Source: Castellaniella sp034675905
Lineage (GTDB): Bacteria; Pseudomonadota; Gammaproteobacteria; Burkholderiales; Burkholderiaceae_B
NCBI RefSeq assembly: GCF_034675905.1
Contig: NZ_JAUCCV010000002.1
Location: forward strand, 310,001 to 374,000
Direction of reading: 5' to 3'
DNA: 64,000 nucleotides
Part shown: positions 26,153-33,885 of the stretch, piece after piece
Position numbering within the stretch: position 1 is the stretch's first letter
Layout: every line of letters begins with the position of its first letter
Notes under the pieces: model-generated
What the model was told of the DNA's origin: nothing
Seen by the model: the letters and a program-made list of their open reading frames with translations, nothing else
Database searches by the model: none
Program-made: the position numbers and the translations under genes

Positions 26153-27625
26153 TTATTTTTTGTAGGGTTCCAGCAACGCCCGCTGATTTTCCAGGCGATC
26201 ACGCAAGGCGCGGATACGCATGTCCAGGCGCGACTGTTCGTAGAAATCCTGAGACAGGCGACGCGCCTGCTGCAGATGTTCCATGGCGGTCGGCAAGGCG
26301 CCCGTCTGCTCGAAATAGGAGGCCATCGCCTCGTGCGCCTCGACCTTGGCGCCCAGCCGCTCCAGACTGCCGGCCAGCAGCTGCTGGAATTCCGGCGTAT
26401 CCGGCCACTGCCGGATGACCGCCCGCAGGAAATCCACCGCCGCCTTGTCCTGACCGTCAGCCTGCAAGGCGCGCGCCCGCTCGTCGGCCACCCCCTGGCT
26501 ATGCGGCCAGCGCTTCGAGGCAGTGGCGGCGGCATCCACTGCCACGGCCAGGCTTTGCGTGCGCGCCAGACGAATATCCAGCATGTCCGCCTGCGGGGCC
26601 GACTGCAGGGCCCGAACCGCATCCAGCTGCTGCCGGGCCGCGGCGATCTGGCCGGCCTTCCAGTCCAGCCAGGCCAGACCGTACAAAGCCGCCGCTTTGC
26701 GGCTGCCCTGCTGTTTGCCCGCCTCGCTCTTGAAGGTCTGGCGCAAGCGGTCTTCGTTGCCGCGCCCCTGGATCAGCGCCAATCGCGCCCGGACGAACCA
26801 GAATTCCGGGTCGGCCGGCGCAGCCACAGGCGAGAGTTCGGAAATCCGGTTTTCAATGTCGGACAGCCGCTGGATAGACAAAGGATGCGTCGACGCATAC
26901 CCGCCGCCCGCCCCTTCGTTCAGGCGCGAAGCATTCATCAGCCGCCGGAACATATCCAACATGCCGCGAGGGTCGAAACCGGCCTGCCGCATCATCTGGA
27001 ACCCGGCGCGATCAGCTTCCTGTTCGGCGCTGCGGGAAAAACCCAATTGGCGGTCAATCGTGGCCGCCTGGCCGAAGGTCGCCACTCCCATAGCCAGATC
27101 CCCCTGGCCCGCCAAGGCGGCCAACAGGGCGCCGATCAAACTGGCGACCATCAAGCCGGTCCCTTGGGACTGCTGGGCAATCCCCCGGGCGATGTGGCGC
27201 TGCATGACGTGACCGATTTCGTGCGCCAGCACGCCGGCCAGTTCCGACTCGCTCTGGGCGCCGACCACCAGACCGCTATTGATGCCGATGTACCCCCCCG
27301 GCAAGGCGAATGCGTTGATGGCAGGATCGCGCACGGCGAAGACGGTGATGGTCTGGGCCAGCGGCTGGGGCGCATGCGATGCGAGCTTGCGCCCCAGATC
27401 CGTCAGGTACTGATTGACATCCAGGTCTGCGATATACGTCGGATCATGGCGGCCTTGTTCCATGATGGCCTGACCCAATGTGCGCTCGACCAGCGGGGAC
27501 AATTCCGCCGATGACACCGCCCCCATGGACGGCAGCCCCATCGGCTGCCCCCAGACGGGCAAAGCGCAGGCCAGCGCACCTGCCAGGCAACCGATTCTTC
27601 CGATCCGGAGCAAACGGCGGTTCAT
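26153..27625 (-). CDS. Periplasmic M48 metalloprotease with TPR domain (BepA/YfgC-like)
   Basis: A 490-residue envelope protease and chaperone of the BepA type, which helps LptD and other outer-membrane proteins to assemble and degrades stalled ones. It has a signal peptide (residues about 1-26, IGCLAGALACALPVWGQ), the zinc site HEIGH at 135-139 with the third ligand in AEQEADRAGF near 201, the gating region DFDPRGMLDMFRRL-type helix, and four or so TPR repeats from about 260 to the end (NEDRLRQTFKSEAG, AALYGLAWLDWKAGQIAAARQQLDAV, LLAGSLERLGAKVEAHEAMASYFEQTG, AMEHLQQARRL). Length matches E. coli BepA (487). It follows the CtaG-type gene by 7 bases on the same strand. Confidence 0.93.
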   Translation of the reverse strand: MNRRLLRIGRIGCLAGALACALPVWGQPMGLPSMGAVSSAELSPLVERTLGQAIMEQGRHDPTYIADLDVNQYLTDLGRKLASHAPQPLAQTITVFAVRDPAINAFALPGGYIGINSGLVVGAQSESELAGVLAHEIGHVMQRHIARGIAQQSQGTGLMVASLIGALLAALAGQGDLAMGVATFGQAATIDRQLGFSRSAEQEADRAGFQMMRQAGFDPRGMLDMFRRLMNASRLNEGAGGGYASTHPLSIQRLSDIENRISELSPVAAPADPEFWFVRARLALIQGRGNEDRLRQTFKSEAGKQQGSRKAAALYGLAWLDWKAGQIAAARQQLDAVRALQSAPQADMLDIRLARTQSLAVAVDAAATASKRWPHSQGVADERARALQADGQDKAAVDFLRAVIRQWPDTPEFQQLLAGSLERLGAKVEAHEAMASYFEQTGALPTAMEHLQQARRLSQDFYEQSRLDMRIRALRDRLENQRALLEPYKK

Positions 27626-27632
27626 GAGATCC

Positions 27633-28490
27633 CTAAGAGGCCGCGCGGGCCGATGGCCTCGGCACCCGGCGCTTGGGCGGCGGCAGGCGCCCGCGCGACG
27701 ACAGGCGCATCAGCGTACCCAAGGCATACAGCAGCCCGAATGTTTCGATCAGGCCCGCCGGCACCCACATGATCAGGCCGCCGATGACCTGATCGTCCAG
27801 GGCGCTGAATCCGGGCAAAGCCCGGCCGCACAGGTCAAAGATCGGATAAAGATCGTAGCCCGTGAAGGCGATGACCGCCCCGGCCACCATCTGCGGCACC
27901 ATGGTGAATACCGGAGAGAAAATCCGCCCGCCCGCCGTCAGGGCAGCCGGCGGATGCGGCCGCCGATCCAGAATCAGATTCCAGTAGAGCAGACCGCTGA
28001 TCACCACCGACCAGTTCATGAAACGGTAGATGCGCCAGTCCAGCATGGAATAGAACTGCACAGTGGGTTCCAGCCAGATCAGCACCAGCAGGACGAACAG
28101 AAAGGGAATCAGGATGCGATGAGTGGCCAGGGCTTCCAGCTGGCGCACCGGACTGCGTAGCCGGGCCGCCGCCAGCCGCGTCCGCCAGCGCAGGGGCAGG
28201 CCGGCCCGCATGACCTGGCCGGGATAGGCGCCCATGATCAACAAAGGCCCCAGATGATGCAGGACCAGATGCTGCAGGCGGTGGATGAAGAACATGCGCT
28301 CGGCGTAGTAATCCACCCGGGTATGCAGGGAAAGATACAGCAACGCCAGACCGATCCAGAACAGTGTCTGGCGCACCCGTCCGACCCGGTGGACACGCAA
28401 TCCGCGCAGGAACAGCCATGCCGAGGCCAGAAAGACCAATACCAGGGTGGGGGAAAATTCCCAGGGCTGCAGCCAGGCAAGCAGATCCAT
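27633..28490 (-). CDS. CtaG/caa3-type cytochrome c oxidase assembly-like membrane protein
   Basis: A 285-residue integral membrane protein with about seven helices and the conserved pattern of the caa3-type CtaG family: LHTRVDYYAERMFFIHRLQHLVLHHLGPLLIMGA (histidine-rich helix, about residues 57-90), LPLRWRTRLAAARLRSP, YRFMNWSVVISGLLYWNLILDRRPHPPA and VPQMVAGAVIAFTGYDLYPIFDLCGR. In Bacillus this family assists CuA/heme-copper oxidase assembly, probably by handling copper; in proteobacteria it is not characterised and should not be confused with Cox11. The C-terminus is basic (SSRGRLPPPKRRVPRPSARAAS). No oxidase genes lie beside it. ATG 28490 fits the first helix. It precedes the BepA-like gene and diverges from the ubiH-like gene. 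Confidence 0.85.
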   Translation of the reverse strand: MDLLAWLQPWEFSPTLVLVFLASAWLFLRGLRVHRVGRVRQTLFWIGLALLYLSLHTRVDYYAERMFFIHRLQHLVLHHLGPLLIMGAYPGQVMRAGLPLRWRTRLAAARLRSPVRQLEALATHRILIPFLFVLLVLIWLEPTVQFYSMLDWRIYRFMNWSVVISGLLYWNLILDRRPHPPAALTAGGRIFSPVFTMVPQMVAGAVIAFTGYDLYPIFDLCGRALPGFSALDDQVIGGLIMWVPAGLIETFGLLYALGTLMRLSSRGRLPPPKRRVPRPSARAAS

Positions 28491-28576
28491 GAGACGGGCA
28501 GATGGCTCGGAAAACGCAATCCATCTAGTTTAAAGCATTCTAAAATGGGTGTTTTCCCCGACCCTCCGGCCCATCC

Positions 28577-29728
28577 ATGTCTGACCCCAACTACGACGTC
28601 GTGATTCTCGGTTCCGGCCCGGTGGGCTGTGTGCTGGCCCTGAGCCTGGCCCGCAGCGCCCCGCGCCCGGATCGCATCGCCCTGATGGGCCCCGACCCGG
28701 CGCCCCGCGCCCCGGACCAAGCCATCGACCCACGCGCCCTGGCCCTGAACCACGGCAGCCGCCAATTTCTGCAGCACCTGGGGGCCTGGCCCGCCCGCGC
28801 GGCCGACATCCTGACCGTACATGTTTCCCAGGCCGGCCATCTGGGCCGCACCCTGATCGACCAGTCGGAACTGGGCGTCCCCCGGCTGGGCTGCGTCGTC
28901 TCCTACGATGAACTGCTGGAATCACTGCATGCCGCAGTGCAGCGCAGCGGCGTGCAGCGCATCACTGAACGCCCTGCCCGCCCGGCCCCTGGCCAGCCTG
29001 TCACGCTGCACCTGGGAGACGGCGCCGTCACCAGCCGCCTGGTGCTGATGTCCGATGGCGCCCGGCCTCAGGGACTGCACCGCGAATACGACCAGACCGC
29101 TGTCCTGGCCACCATCCGGGCCAGCCAGACGGCGCCGGGACGGGCGTTCGAGCGCTTCACCCGTACCGGCCCGCTGGCCCTGCTGCCCCATCCGGCCGGT
29201 CAGGATCTGTACAGCCTGGTCTGGTGCGTCCGGCCACAGCAGGCGCACGCACTGGCCGCCTTGCCGCACACCGCTTTCGACCAGGCGCTGCAAAGCGCCT
29301 TCGGCCAACGACTGGGCGCATTGCAGCGCCTGGGAGACGCACACACCTTCCCCCTGTCCCTGCATGCCGGCCCCAGCCTGCAAGGACAGGGCATCATCGC
29401 CGTGGGCAACGCCGCCCAGACACTGCATCCGGTGGCCGGCCAGGGGCTGAACCTGGGATTGCGCGATGCCGCCCAGCTGGCGCACACCCTGCAACCCTGG
29501 CTGGCAGCGCCCGAACAAGCGCTGCAGCCCCTGCTGGAACACTACGCCCGCCAGCGGCGGCTGGATCGCGGGCTGACGCTGGGCATCACGGACATGCTGC
29601 CGCGCCTGTTTGCGACCGACAACCCGCTGCTGCGCCATGCCGGCGGCCTGGGCCTGGCCGCCCTGGACCTGCTGCCCGCCCTGCGTATCCCGCTGGCCCG
29701 CCACCTGCTGCAAGGCCAGCGCTTGTAG
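28577..29728 (+). CDS. FAD-dependent ubiquinone hydroxylase, UbiH-like
   Basis: A 383-residue aromatic-ring monooxygenase of the UbiH/UbiF/UbiI group, acting on octaprenyl-phenol intermediates of ubiquinone synthesis. It has the FAD dinucleotide motif DVVILGSGPVGCVLALSLARS, the DPRALALNHGSRQFLQHLGAW block typical of UbiH, the DG motif VLMSDGARPQGL, and the GD-type motif IAVGNAAQTLHPVAGQGLNLGLRDAAQLAHTL. The last block is the COQ6/Ubi family signature. Sequence patterns favour UbiH over UbiF, but this was not tested by alignment. ATG 28577 has no strong Shine-Dalgarno but fits the fold exactly. dusB starts 29 bases after the stop, so the gene may begin the dusB-fis-purH-ruvCA run. Confidence 0.87.
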   Translation: MSDPNYDVVILGSGPVGCVLALSLARSAPRPDRIALMGPDPAPRAPDQAIDPRALALNHGSRQFLQHLGAWPARAADILTVHVSQAGHLGRTLIDQSELGVPRLGCVVSYDELLESLHAAVQRSGVQRITERPARPAPGQPVTLHLGDGAVTSRLVLMSDGARPQGLHREYDQTAVLATIRASQTAPGRAFERFTRTGPLALLPHPAGQDLYSLVWCVRPQQAHALAALPHTAFDQALQSAFGQRLGALQRLGDAHTFPLSLHAGPSLQGQGIIAVGNAAQTLHPVAGQGLNLGLRDAAQLAHTLQPWLAAPEQALQPLLEHYARQRRLDRGLTLGITDMLPRLFATDNPLLRHAGGLGLAALDLLPALRIPLARHLLQGQRL

Positions 29729-29756
29729 TCCCGCCCCTGCCCCTACAATATCGCCC

Positions 29757-30770
29757 ATGCGTATCGGAACCTGGACCCTGCCCCACCCGGTCTGCGCGGC
29801 CCCCATGGCGGGGGTCACGGACCGCCCTTATCGACGCTTGTGCAAAGCGTTGGGGGCGGCCTATGCCGTCTCGGAAATGGCGGCCAGCAATCCGCGCCTG
29901 TGGGATAGCGTCAAGACGGCCCGCCGCCTGAATCACGAAGGCGAACCCGATCCCATCGCCGTCCAGATCGCCGGCGCCGACCCCGACATGCTGGCCGAGG
30001 CCGCCCTGTTCAATATCCGCAAGGGCGCCTGCATCATCGACATCAACATGGGCTGTCCAGTGAAAAAGGTCTGCAACGTGGCGTCGGGTTCGGCCCTGTT
30101 GCGCGACGAAGCGCTGGTGGCCCGCATTCTGCAACGCGTGGTGGCGGCCTGCGCCCCGCACGGCATCCCTGTCACCCTGAAAACCCGTACCGGATGGGAC
30201 CGCGACAGCCGCAATGCCGTGCGCATCGCCCGTCTGGCGGAAGACTGCGGCATCGCCGCGCTGACCCTGCATGGCCGCACCCGCTGCGACCTGTACACCG
30301 GCCAGGCCGAATACGACACCATCCGCGCGGTGCGGCAAGCGATCCGCATCCCTTTGATCGCCAACGGCGACATCGACAGCCCGGAAAAAGCCCGCGCGGT
30401 TCTGGACTACACTGGTGCCGATGCGATCATGGTCGGGCGTGCCGCCCAAGGTCGCCCCTGGATATTTCGCGAAATCGCCCACTACCTGGCCCATGGCGCC
30501 CATCTGCCGCCACCCACGTACGGCGAACTGCGCGAACACCTGCTCAGCCACCTCGAAGACCACTACACCTTTTACGGCGAGACCACCGGGGTGCGCACGG
30601 CCCGTAAACACATCGGCTGGTATCTGACAGGCCTGCCGGGGGCCGACGCACTGCTGCCCGCCATCATGACGCTCGACAGCACGGCGCAACAGTCCCTGGC
30701 GCTGCAGCGCTGGCTGGACGAGCAAGCCGCCGATGCACCCGCCGTTCCGGCTCTGGCCGTATTGCACTGA
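29757..30770 (+). CDS. dusB: tRNA-dihydrouridine synthase B
   Basis: DusB reduces uridine at position 17 in the tRNA D-loop using FMN and NADPH. The 337-residue protein begins MRIGTWTLPHPVCAAPMAGVTDRPYRRL, has the catalytic cysteine block INMGCPVKKVCNVASGSALLRD, VTLKTRTGWDRDSRN, the histidine and arginine in LHGRTRCDLYTGQAEYDTI, LIANGDIDSPEKARAVLDYTGADAIMVGRAAQGRPWIF, and a C-terminal helical RNA-binding domain. ATG 29757 is where homology starts; the longer frame from 29610 overlaps the ubiH-like gene. It is followed by fis after 37 bases, the classical dusB-fis pairing. Confidence 0.96.
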   Translation: MRIGTWTLPHPVCAAPMAGVTDRPYRRLCKALGAAYAVSEMAASNPRLWDSVKTARRLNHEGEPDPIAVQIAGADPDMLAEAALFNIRKGACIIDINMGCPVKKVCNVASGSALLRDEALVARILQRVVAACAPHGIPVTLKTRTGWDRDSRNAVRIARLAEDCGIAALTLHGRTRCDLYTGQAEYDTIRAVRQAIRIPLIANGDIDSPEKARAVLDYTGADAIMVGRAAQGRPWIFREIAHYLAHGAHLPPPTYGELREHLLSHLEDHYTFYGETTGVRTARKHIGWYLTGLPGADALLPAIMTLDSTAQQSLALQRWLDEQAADAPAVPALAVLH

Positions 30771-30807
30771 CCTTTTCATTCAAGACCTTTTCCTGACCTT
30801 TTGCCTC

Positions 30808-31047
30808 ATGCCTACCACGACGCCCCTGGAACAAGCCGTACGCGATCAGCTGGATCGCTATTTCGAAGACCTCGGGGATTCTGCGCCCAATGACATGCTG
30901 TCCATGGTCAATCTGTGCGTCGAACGCGCCGTGCTGCAGGTCGCGCTGGAACGCACCGAAGGCAACCAGACCCGCGCCGCCGACATGCTGGGCATCACTC
31001 GCGGCACCCTGCGCAAGAAACTCCAGACCCACCAGCTGACCGCCTGA
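30808..31047 (+). CDS. fis: Fis-family nucleoid/transcription factor
   Basis: A 79-residue Fis protein that bends DNA and regulates rRNA and many other promoters. The C-terminal helix-turn-helix is LQVALERTEGNQTRAADMLGITRGTLRKKLQTHQL, nearly identical to E. coli Fis; the N-terminal beta-hairpin part of E. coli Fis is shortened, as usual in beta-proteobacteria. ATG 30808 gives the expected start. Position directly after dusB and before purH is conserved in the order. Confidence 0.96.
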   Translation: MPTTTPLEQAVRDQLDRYFEDLGDSAPNDMLSMVNLCVERAVLQVALERTEGNQTRAADMLGITRGTLRKKLQTHQLTA

Positions 31048-31076
31048 TTCTTTTTTCTTTCTCCCCCCCTGTTGCC

Positions 31077-32669
31077 ATGACCATACAGACTGCATTGATC
31101 TCCGTGTCCGATAAATCGGGCGTCGTCGAATTCGCCCAGGCCTTGGCCCAACGCGGCGTCGCCCTGCTGTCCACCGGCGGCACGGCCCGCCTGCTGCGCG
31201 AGGCCGGCCTGACGGTCACCGAAGTCGCCACCCACACAGGATCCCCCGAGATCCTGGACGGCCGGGTCAAGACCCTGCACCCGCGCATCCACGGCGGCCT
31301 GCTGGCCCGACGCGACGATCCGCAACACATGCAGACCCTGAAAGAACAAAACATCCCGACCATCGATCTGCTGGTGGTCAATCTGTACCCCTTCCAGCAA
31401 ACGATCGACAAGCCCGACTGCATCCTGGCCGACGCCATCGAGAACATCGACATCGGCGGGCCGGCCATGCTGCGGTCCGCCGCGAAAAACCACGGCTCGG
31501 ACCAGGGCGGCGTCACCGTGGTCATCGACCCCGCCGACTATCCGCGCGTGCTGGCCGACATGGACGGCCCGGCGCACCAGCCATCCTATGGTCTGCGCCT
31601 GGAACTGGCCGCCAAGGTCTATGCCCACACGGCCGCCTACGACGGCGCCATCGCGGCGTACCTCAGCAGCCTGGCCGACCGCGAGCCGGCCCCGGCCCAG
31701 GTGCCGGCCCGCGAGACCTGGCCCCGCGTCCTGACCGTGCAGATGGAACGTCAGCAAGCCCTGCGCTACGGCGAAAATCCGCACCAAGGCGCGGCCTTCT
31801 ATCACGACAAACCTATCGGCCAAGGCCTGCTGGCCGGCTATCGCCAGATCCAGGGCAAGGAACTGTCCTACAACAACATCGCCGACGCCGACGCCGCCTG
31901 GGAATGCGTGCGCAGCTTTGCCGCCGGCGCCTGCGTCATCGTCAAGCACGCCAATCCCTGCGGCGTGGCGCTGGGCGAGAACGCCCTGGCCGCCTACCAG
32001 CAAGCCTTCAAGACCGATCCCACTTCCGCCTTCGGCGGCATCATCGCGTTCAATACGCCGGTAGACGAGGCCGCCGCCCATGCGGTCAGCGCGCAATTCC
32101 TGGAAGTCCTGATCGCACCGTCCTATACCGGCGCGGCGCTGGCTGTCCTGGCAAGCAAAAAAAACGTGCGCGTGCTGGAAGTCCCAGCAGGGGCCGCGCG
32201 CAACGCCTTTGACGTCAAGCGCGTGGGCGGCGGCTGGCTGGCCCAGGATCCGGACGGTCACCCGGCCGGCGAATCCGACGTCAAGGTCGTCACCCGTCTG
32301 GCGCCGACCGCCACTCAGATGCAGGACCTGCTGTTCGCCTGGAATGTCGCCCAATATGTGAAGTCCAACGCCATCGTCTTCTGCGGCCAGGGCATGACCC
32401 TGGGCGTGGGCGCCGGCCAGATGAGCCGCATCGACTCGGCCCGCATCGCCTCGATCAAAGCGGAAAAAGCCGGTTTGTCACTGCAGGGTTCGGCCGTCGC
32501 ATCGGACGCCTTCTTCCCGTTCCGCGATGGCCTGGACGTCGTGGCTGAAGCCGGCGCGACCTGCGTGATCCAGCCCGGCGGCAGCATCCGCGACGACGAG
32601 GTCATCGCGGCCGCCGACGAGCGCGGCATCGCCATGGTGTTCACCGGCACCCGCCACTTCCGCCACTGA
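31077..32669 (+). CDS. purH: Bifunctional AICAR formyltransferase / IMP cyclohydrolase
   Basis: PurH carries out the last two steps of IMP synthesis. The 530-residue protein has the N-terminal MGS-like cyclohydrolase domain (TALISVSDKSGVVEFAQALAQRGVALLSTGGTARLLREAG, TGSPEILDGRVKTLHPRIHGGLLAR, IDLLVVNLYPFQQT, ENIDIGGPAMLRSAAKNHG) and the C-terminal formyltransferase domain (LRYGENPHQGAAFYHD, GKELSYNNIADADAAWE, VKHANPCGVALG, KTDPTSAFGGIIAFNTPVD, SNAIVFCGQGMTLGVGAGQMSRIDSARIA, ASDAFFPFRDGLDVVAEAGATCVIQPGGSIRD). ATG 31077 fits. The stop TGA overlaps the ruvC ATG (TGATG), so ruvC translation is coupled. Confidence 0.98.
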   Translation: MTIQTALISVSDKSGVVEFAQALAQRGVALLSTGGTARLLREAGLTVTEVATHTGSPEILDGRVKTLHPRIHGGLLARRDDPQHMQTLKEQNIPTIDLLVVNLYPFQQTIDKPDCILADAIENIDIGGPAMLRSAAKNHGSDQGGVTVVIDPADYPRVLADMDGPAHQPSYGLRLELAAKVYAHTAAYDGAIAAYLSSLADREPAPAQVPARETWPRVLTVQMERQQALRYGENPHQGAAFYHDKPIGQGLLAGYRQIQGKELSYNNIADADAAWECVRSFAAGACVIVKHANPCGVALGENALAAYQQAFKTDPTSAFGGIIAFNTPVDEAAAHAVSAQFLEVLIAPSYTGAALAVLASKKNVRVLEVPAGAARNAFDVKRVGGGWLAQDPDGHPAGESDVKVVTRLAPTATQMQDLLFAWNVAQYVKSNAIVFCGQGMTLGVGAGQMSRIDSARIASIKAEKAGLSLQGSAVASDAFFPFRDGLDVVAEAGATCVIQPGGSIRDDEVIAAADERGIAMVFTGTRHFRH

Positions 32670-33217
32670 TGCGCATTCTGGGGGTCGATCCGGGCCTGCG
32701 GCGCACGGGCTTCGGCGTCATCGAGGTCCACGGCGCCCGGCTGCGCTATGTCGCCAGCGGCACCATCGTCGTGCCGCCCGCTCTACCGCTGTCCGACCGG
32801 CTGAAGGTCATTCTGGACAACCTGCGGGAGGTCGCCCGGGACACCCGGCCGGATCAGGCCGCCCTGGAAAAAGTCTTTCTGAACGCCAATCCGGCGTCGA
32901 CCCTGCTGCTGGGCCAGGCGCGCGGAGCGGCCTTGTGCGCGCTGGCCGACAGCGGCCTGACCGTGCAGGAATATACCGCCCTGCAGATCAAGAAAGCCGT
33001 GGTCGGCACGGGTCGCGCCAGCAAGGAACAGATCCAGGCCATGGTGCGCCGCCTGTTGGCGCTGGACGGCGAACCCGCACCGGACGCCGCCGACGCGCTG
33101 GCCTGCGCCATCTGCCATGCGCATTGCGCTCCCTTGGCGGGCCGTCTGCAGGCCCTGGCGCCCGAGACTTTATCGCCGCGCACGCGGCGCCTGCGCACCG
33201 GCCGTCTGGTATCCTGA
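32669..33217 (+). CDS. ruvC: Holliday junction resolvase RuvC
   Basis: RuvC cuts Holliday junctions made during recombination, acting with RuvAB. The 182-residue protein carries the four acidic catalytic residues in their usual contexts: ILGVDPGLRRTGFGVIE (Asp 7), AALEKVFLNANPASTLLLGQARGAAL (Glu near 67) and DAADALACAICHAH (two aspartates near 139-142), with the basic YTALQIKKAVVGTGRASKEQIQAMV between. The start overlaps the purH stop by one base. A 76-base gap separates it from ruvA, part of which (GGGCGGCCCGCCGCCC) is GC-rich and could form a weak hairpin. Confidence 0.97.
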   Translation: MRILGVDPGLRRTGFGVIEVHGARLRYVASGTIVVPPALPLSDRLKVILDNLREVARDTRPDQAALEKVFLNANPASTLLLGQARGAALCALADSGLTVQEYTALQIKKAVVGTGRASKEQIQAMVRRLLALDGEPAPDAADALACAICHAHCAPLAGRLQALAPETLSPRTRRLRTGRLVS

Positions 33218-33293
33218 ACACGCCGGGCGGCCCGCCGCCCCTTCTCCGAACCGCCATGTCCGCCCCGCACCACCAGACGTCCAGGAATCCATC

Positions 33294-33878
33294 ATGATCG
33301 GCCGCATCACCGGCACCCTGCTCGAACTCAGCCCACCCACCGTCTGCATCCAGACAGGCGGCCTGGGCTATGAACTGGACGTGCCCATGAGCACGCTCTA
33401 CAAGCTGCCCCCCGTCGGTCAGACCGTCAGCCTGCACACGCATCTGGCCATCCGCGACGACGCGCATGTCCTCTACGGCTTTGCGACCGCTGCCGAACGC
33501 AGCGCCTTCCGGGCGCTGATCAAGGTCACGGGCATCGGCGCGCGCACGGCTTTGTCGGTGCTGTCCGGCCTCAGCGTCGAAGACCTGGCCGACGCCGTGG
33601 ATCAACAGGAATCCGGGCGGCTGATCAAGGTGCCGGGCATCGGCAAAAAGACTGCCGAGCGCCTGTTGCTGGAACTGCGCGACAAGCTCACCCCCCTGGC
33701 CGGCGCGCCCCGCGCGGACGGCGCCCCGGTCGGCACGAACGGCAGCGACGTCCTGAACGCGCTGCTGGCGCTGGGCTATTCCAGCGCCGAGGCGCGACGC
33801 GCCATCGGCGCCCTGCCGGAAGGCCTGGACGTGTCAGACGGCATCCGCCAGGCCCTGAAGGCGCTTTCCCGCGCCTGA
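33294..33878 (+). CDS. ruvA: Holliday junction branch-migration subunit RuvA
   Basis: RuvA binds the four-way junction and loads the RuvB motor. The 194-residue protein has the N-terminal OB fold (MIGRITGTLLELSPPTVCIQTGGLGYELDVPMSTLYKLP), helix-hairpin-helix motifs (LIKVTGIGARTALSVLSGLSVEDLADAV and LIKVPGIGKKTAERLLLELRDKL) and the flexible linker leading to the C-terminal RuvB-binding domain (VLNALLALGYSSAEARRAIGAL). ATG 33294 is the family start; the frame extending to 33117 lies inside ruvC. It is followed 7 bases later by recQ rather than ruvB. Confidence 0.97.
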   Translation: MIGRITGTLLELSPPTVCIQTGGLGYELDVPMSTLYKLPPVGQTVSLHTHLAIRDDAHVLYGFATAAERSAFRALIKVTGIGARTALSVLSGLSVEDLADAVDQQESGRLIKVPGIGKKTAERLLLELRDKLTPLAGAPRADGAPVGTNGSDVLNALLALGYSSAEARRAIGALPEGLDVSDGIRQALKALSRA

Positions 33879-33885
33879 CGCCAGC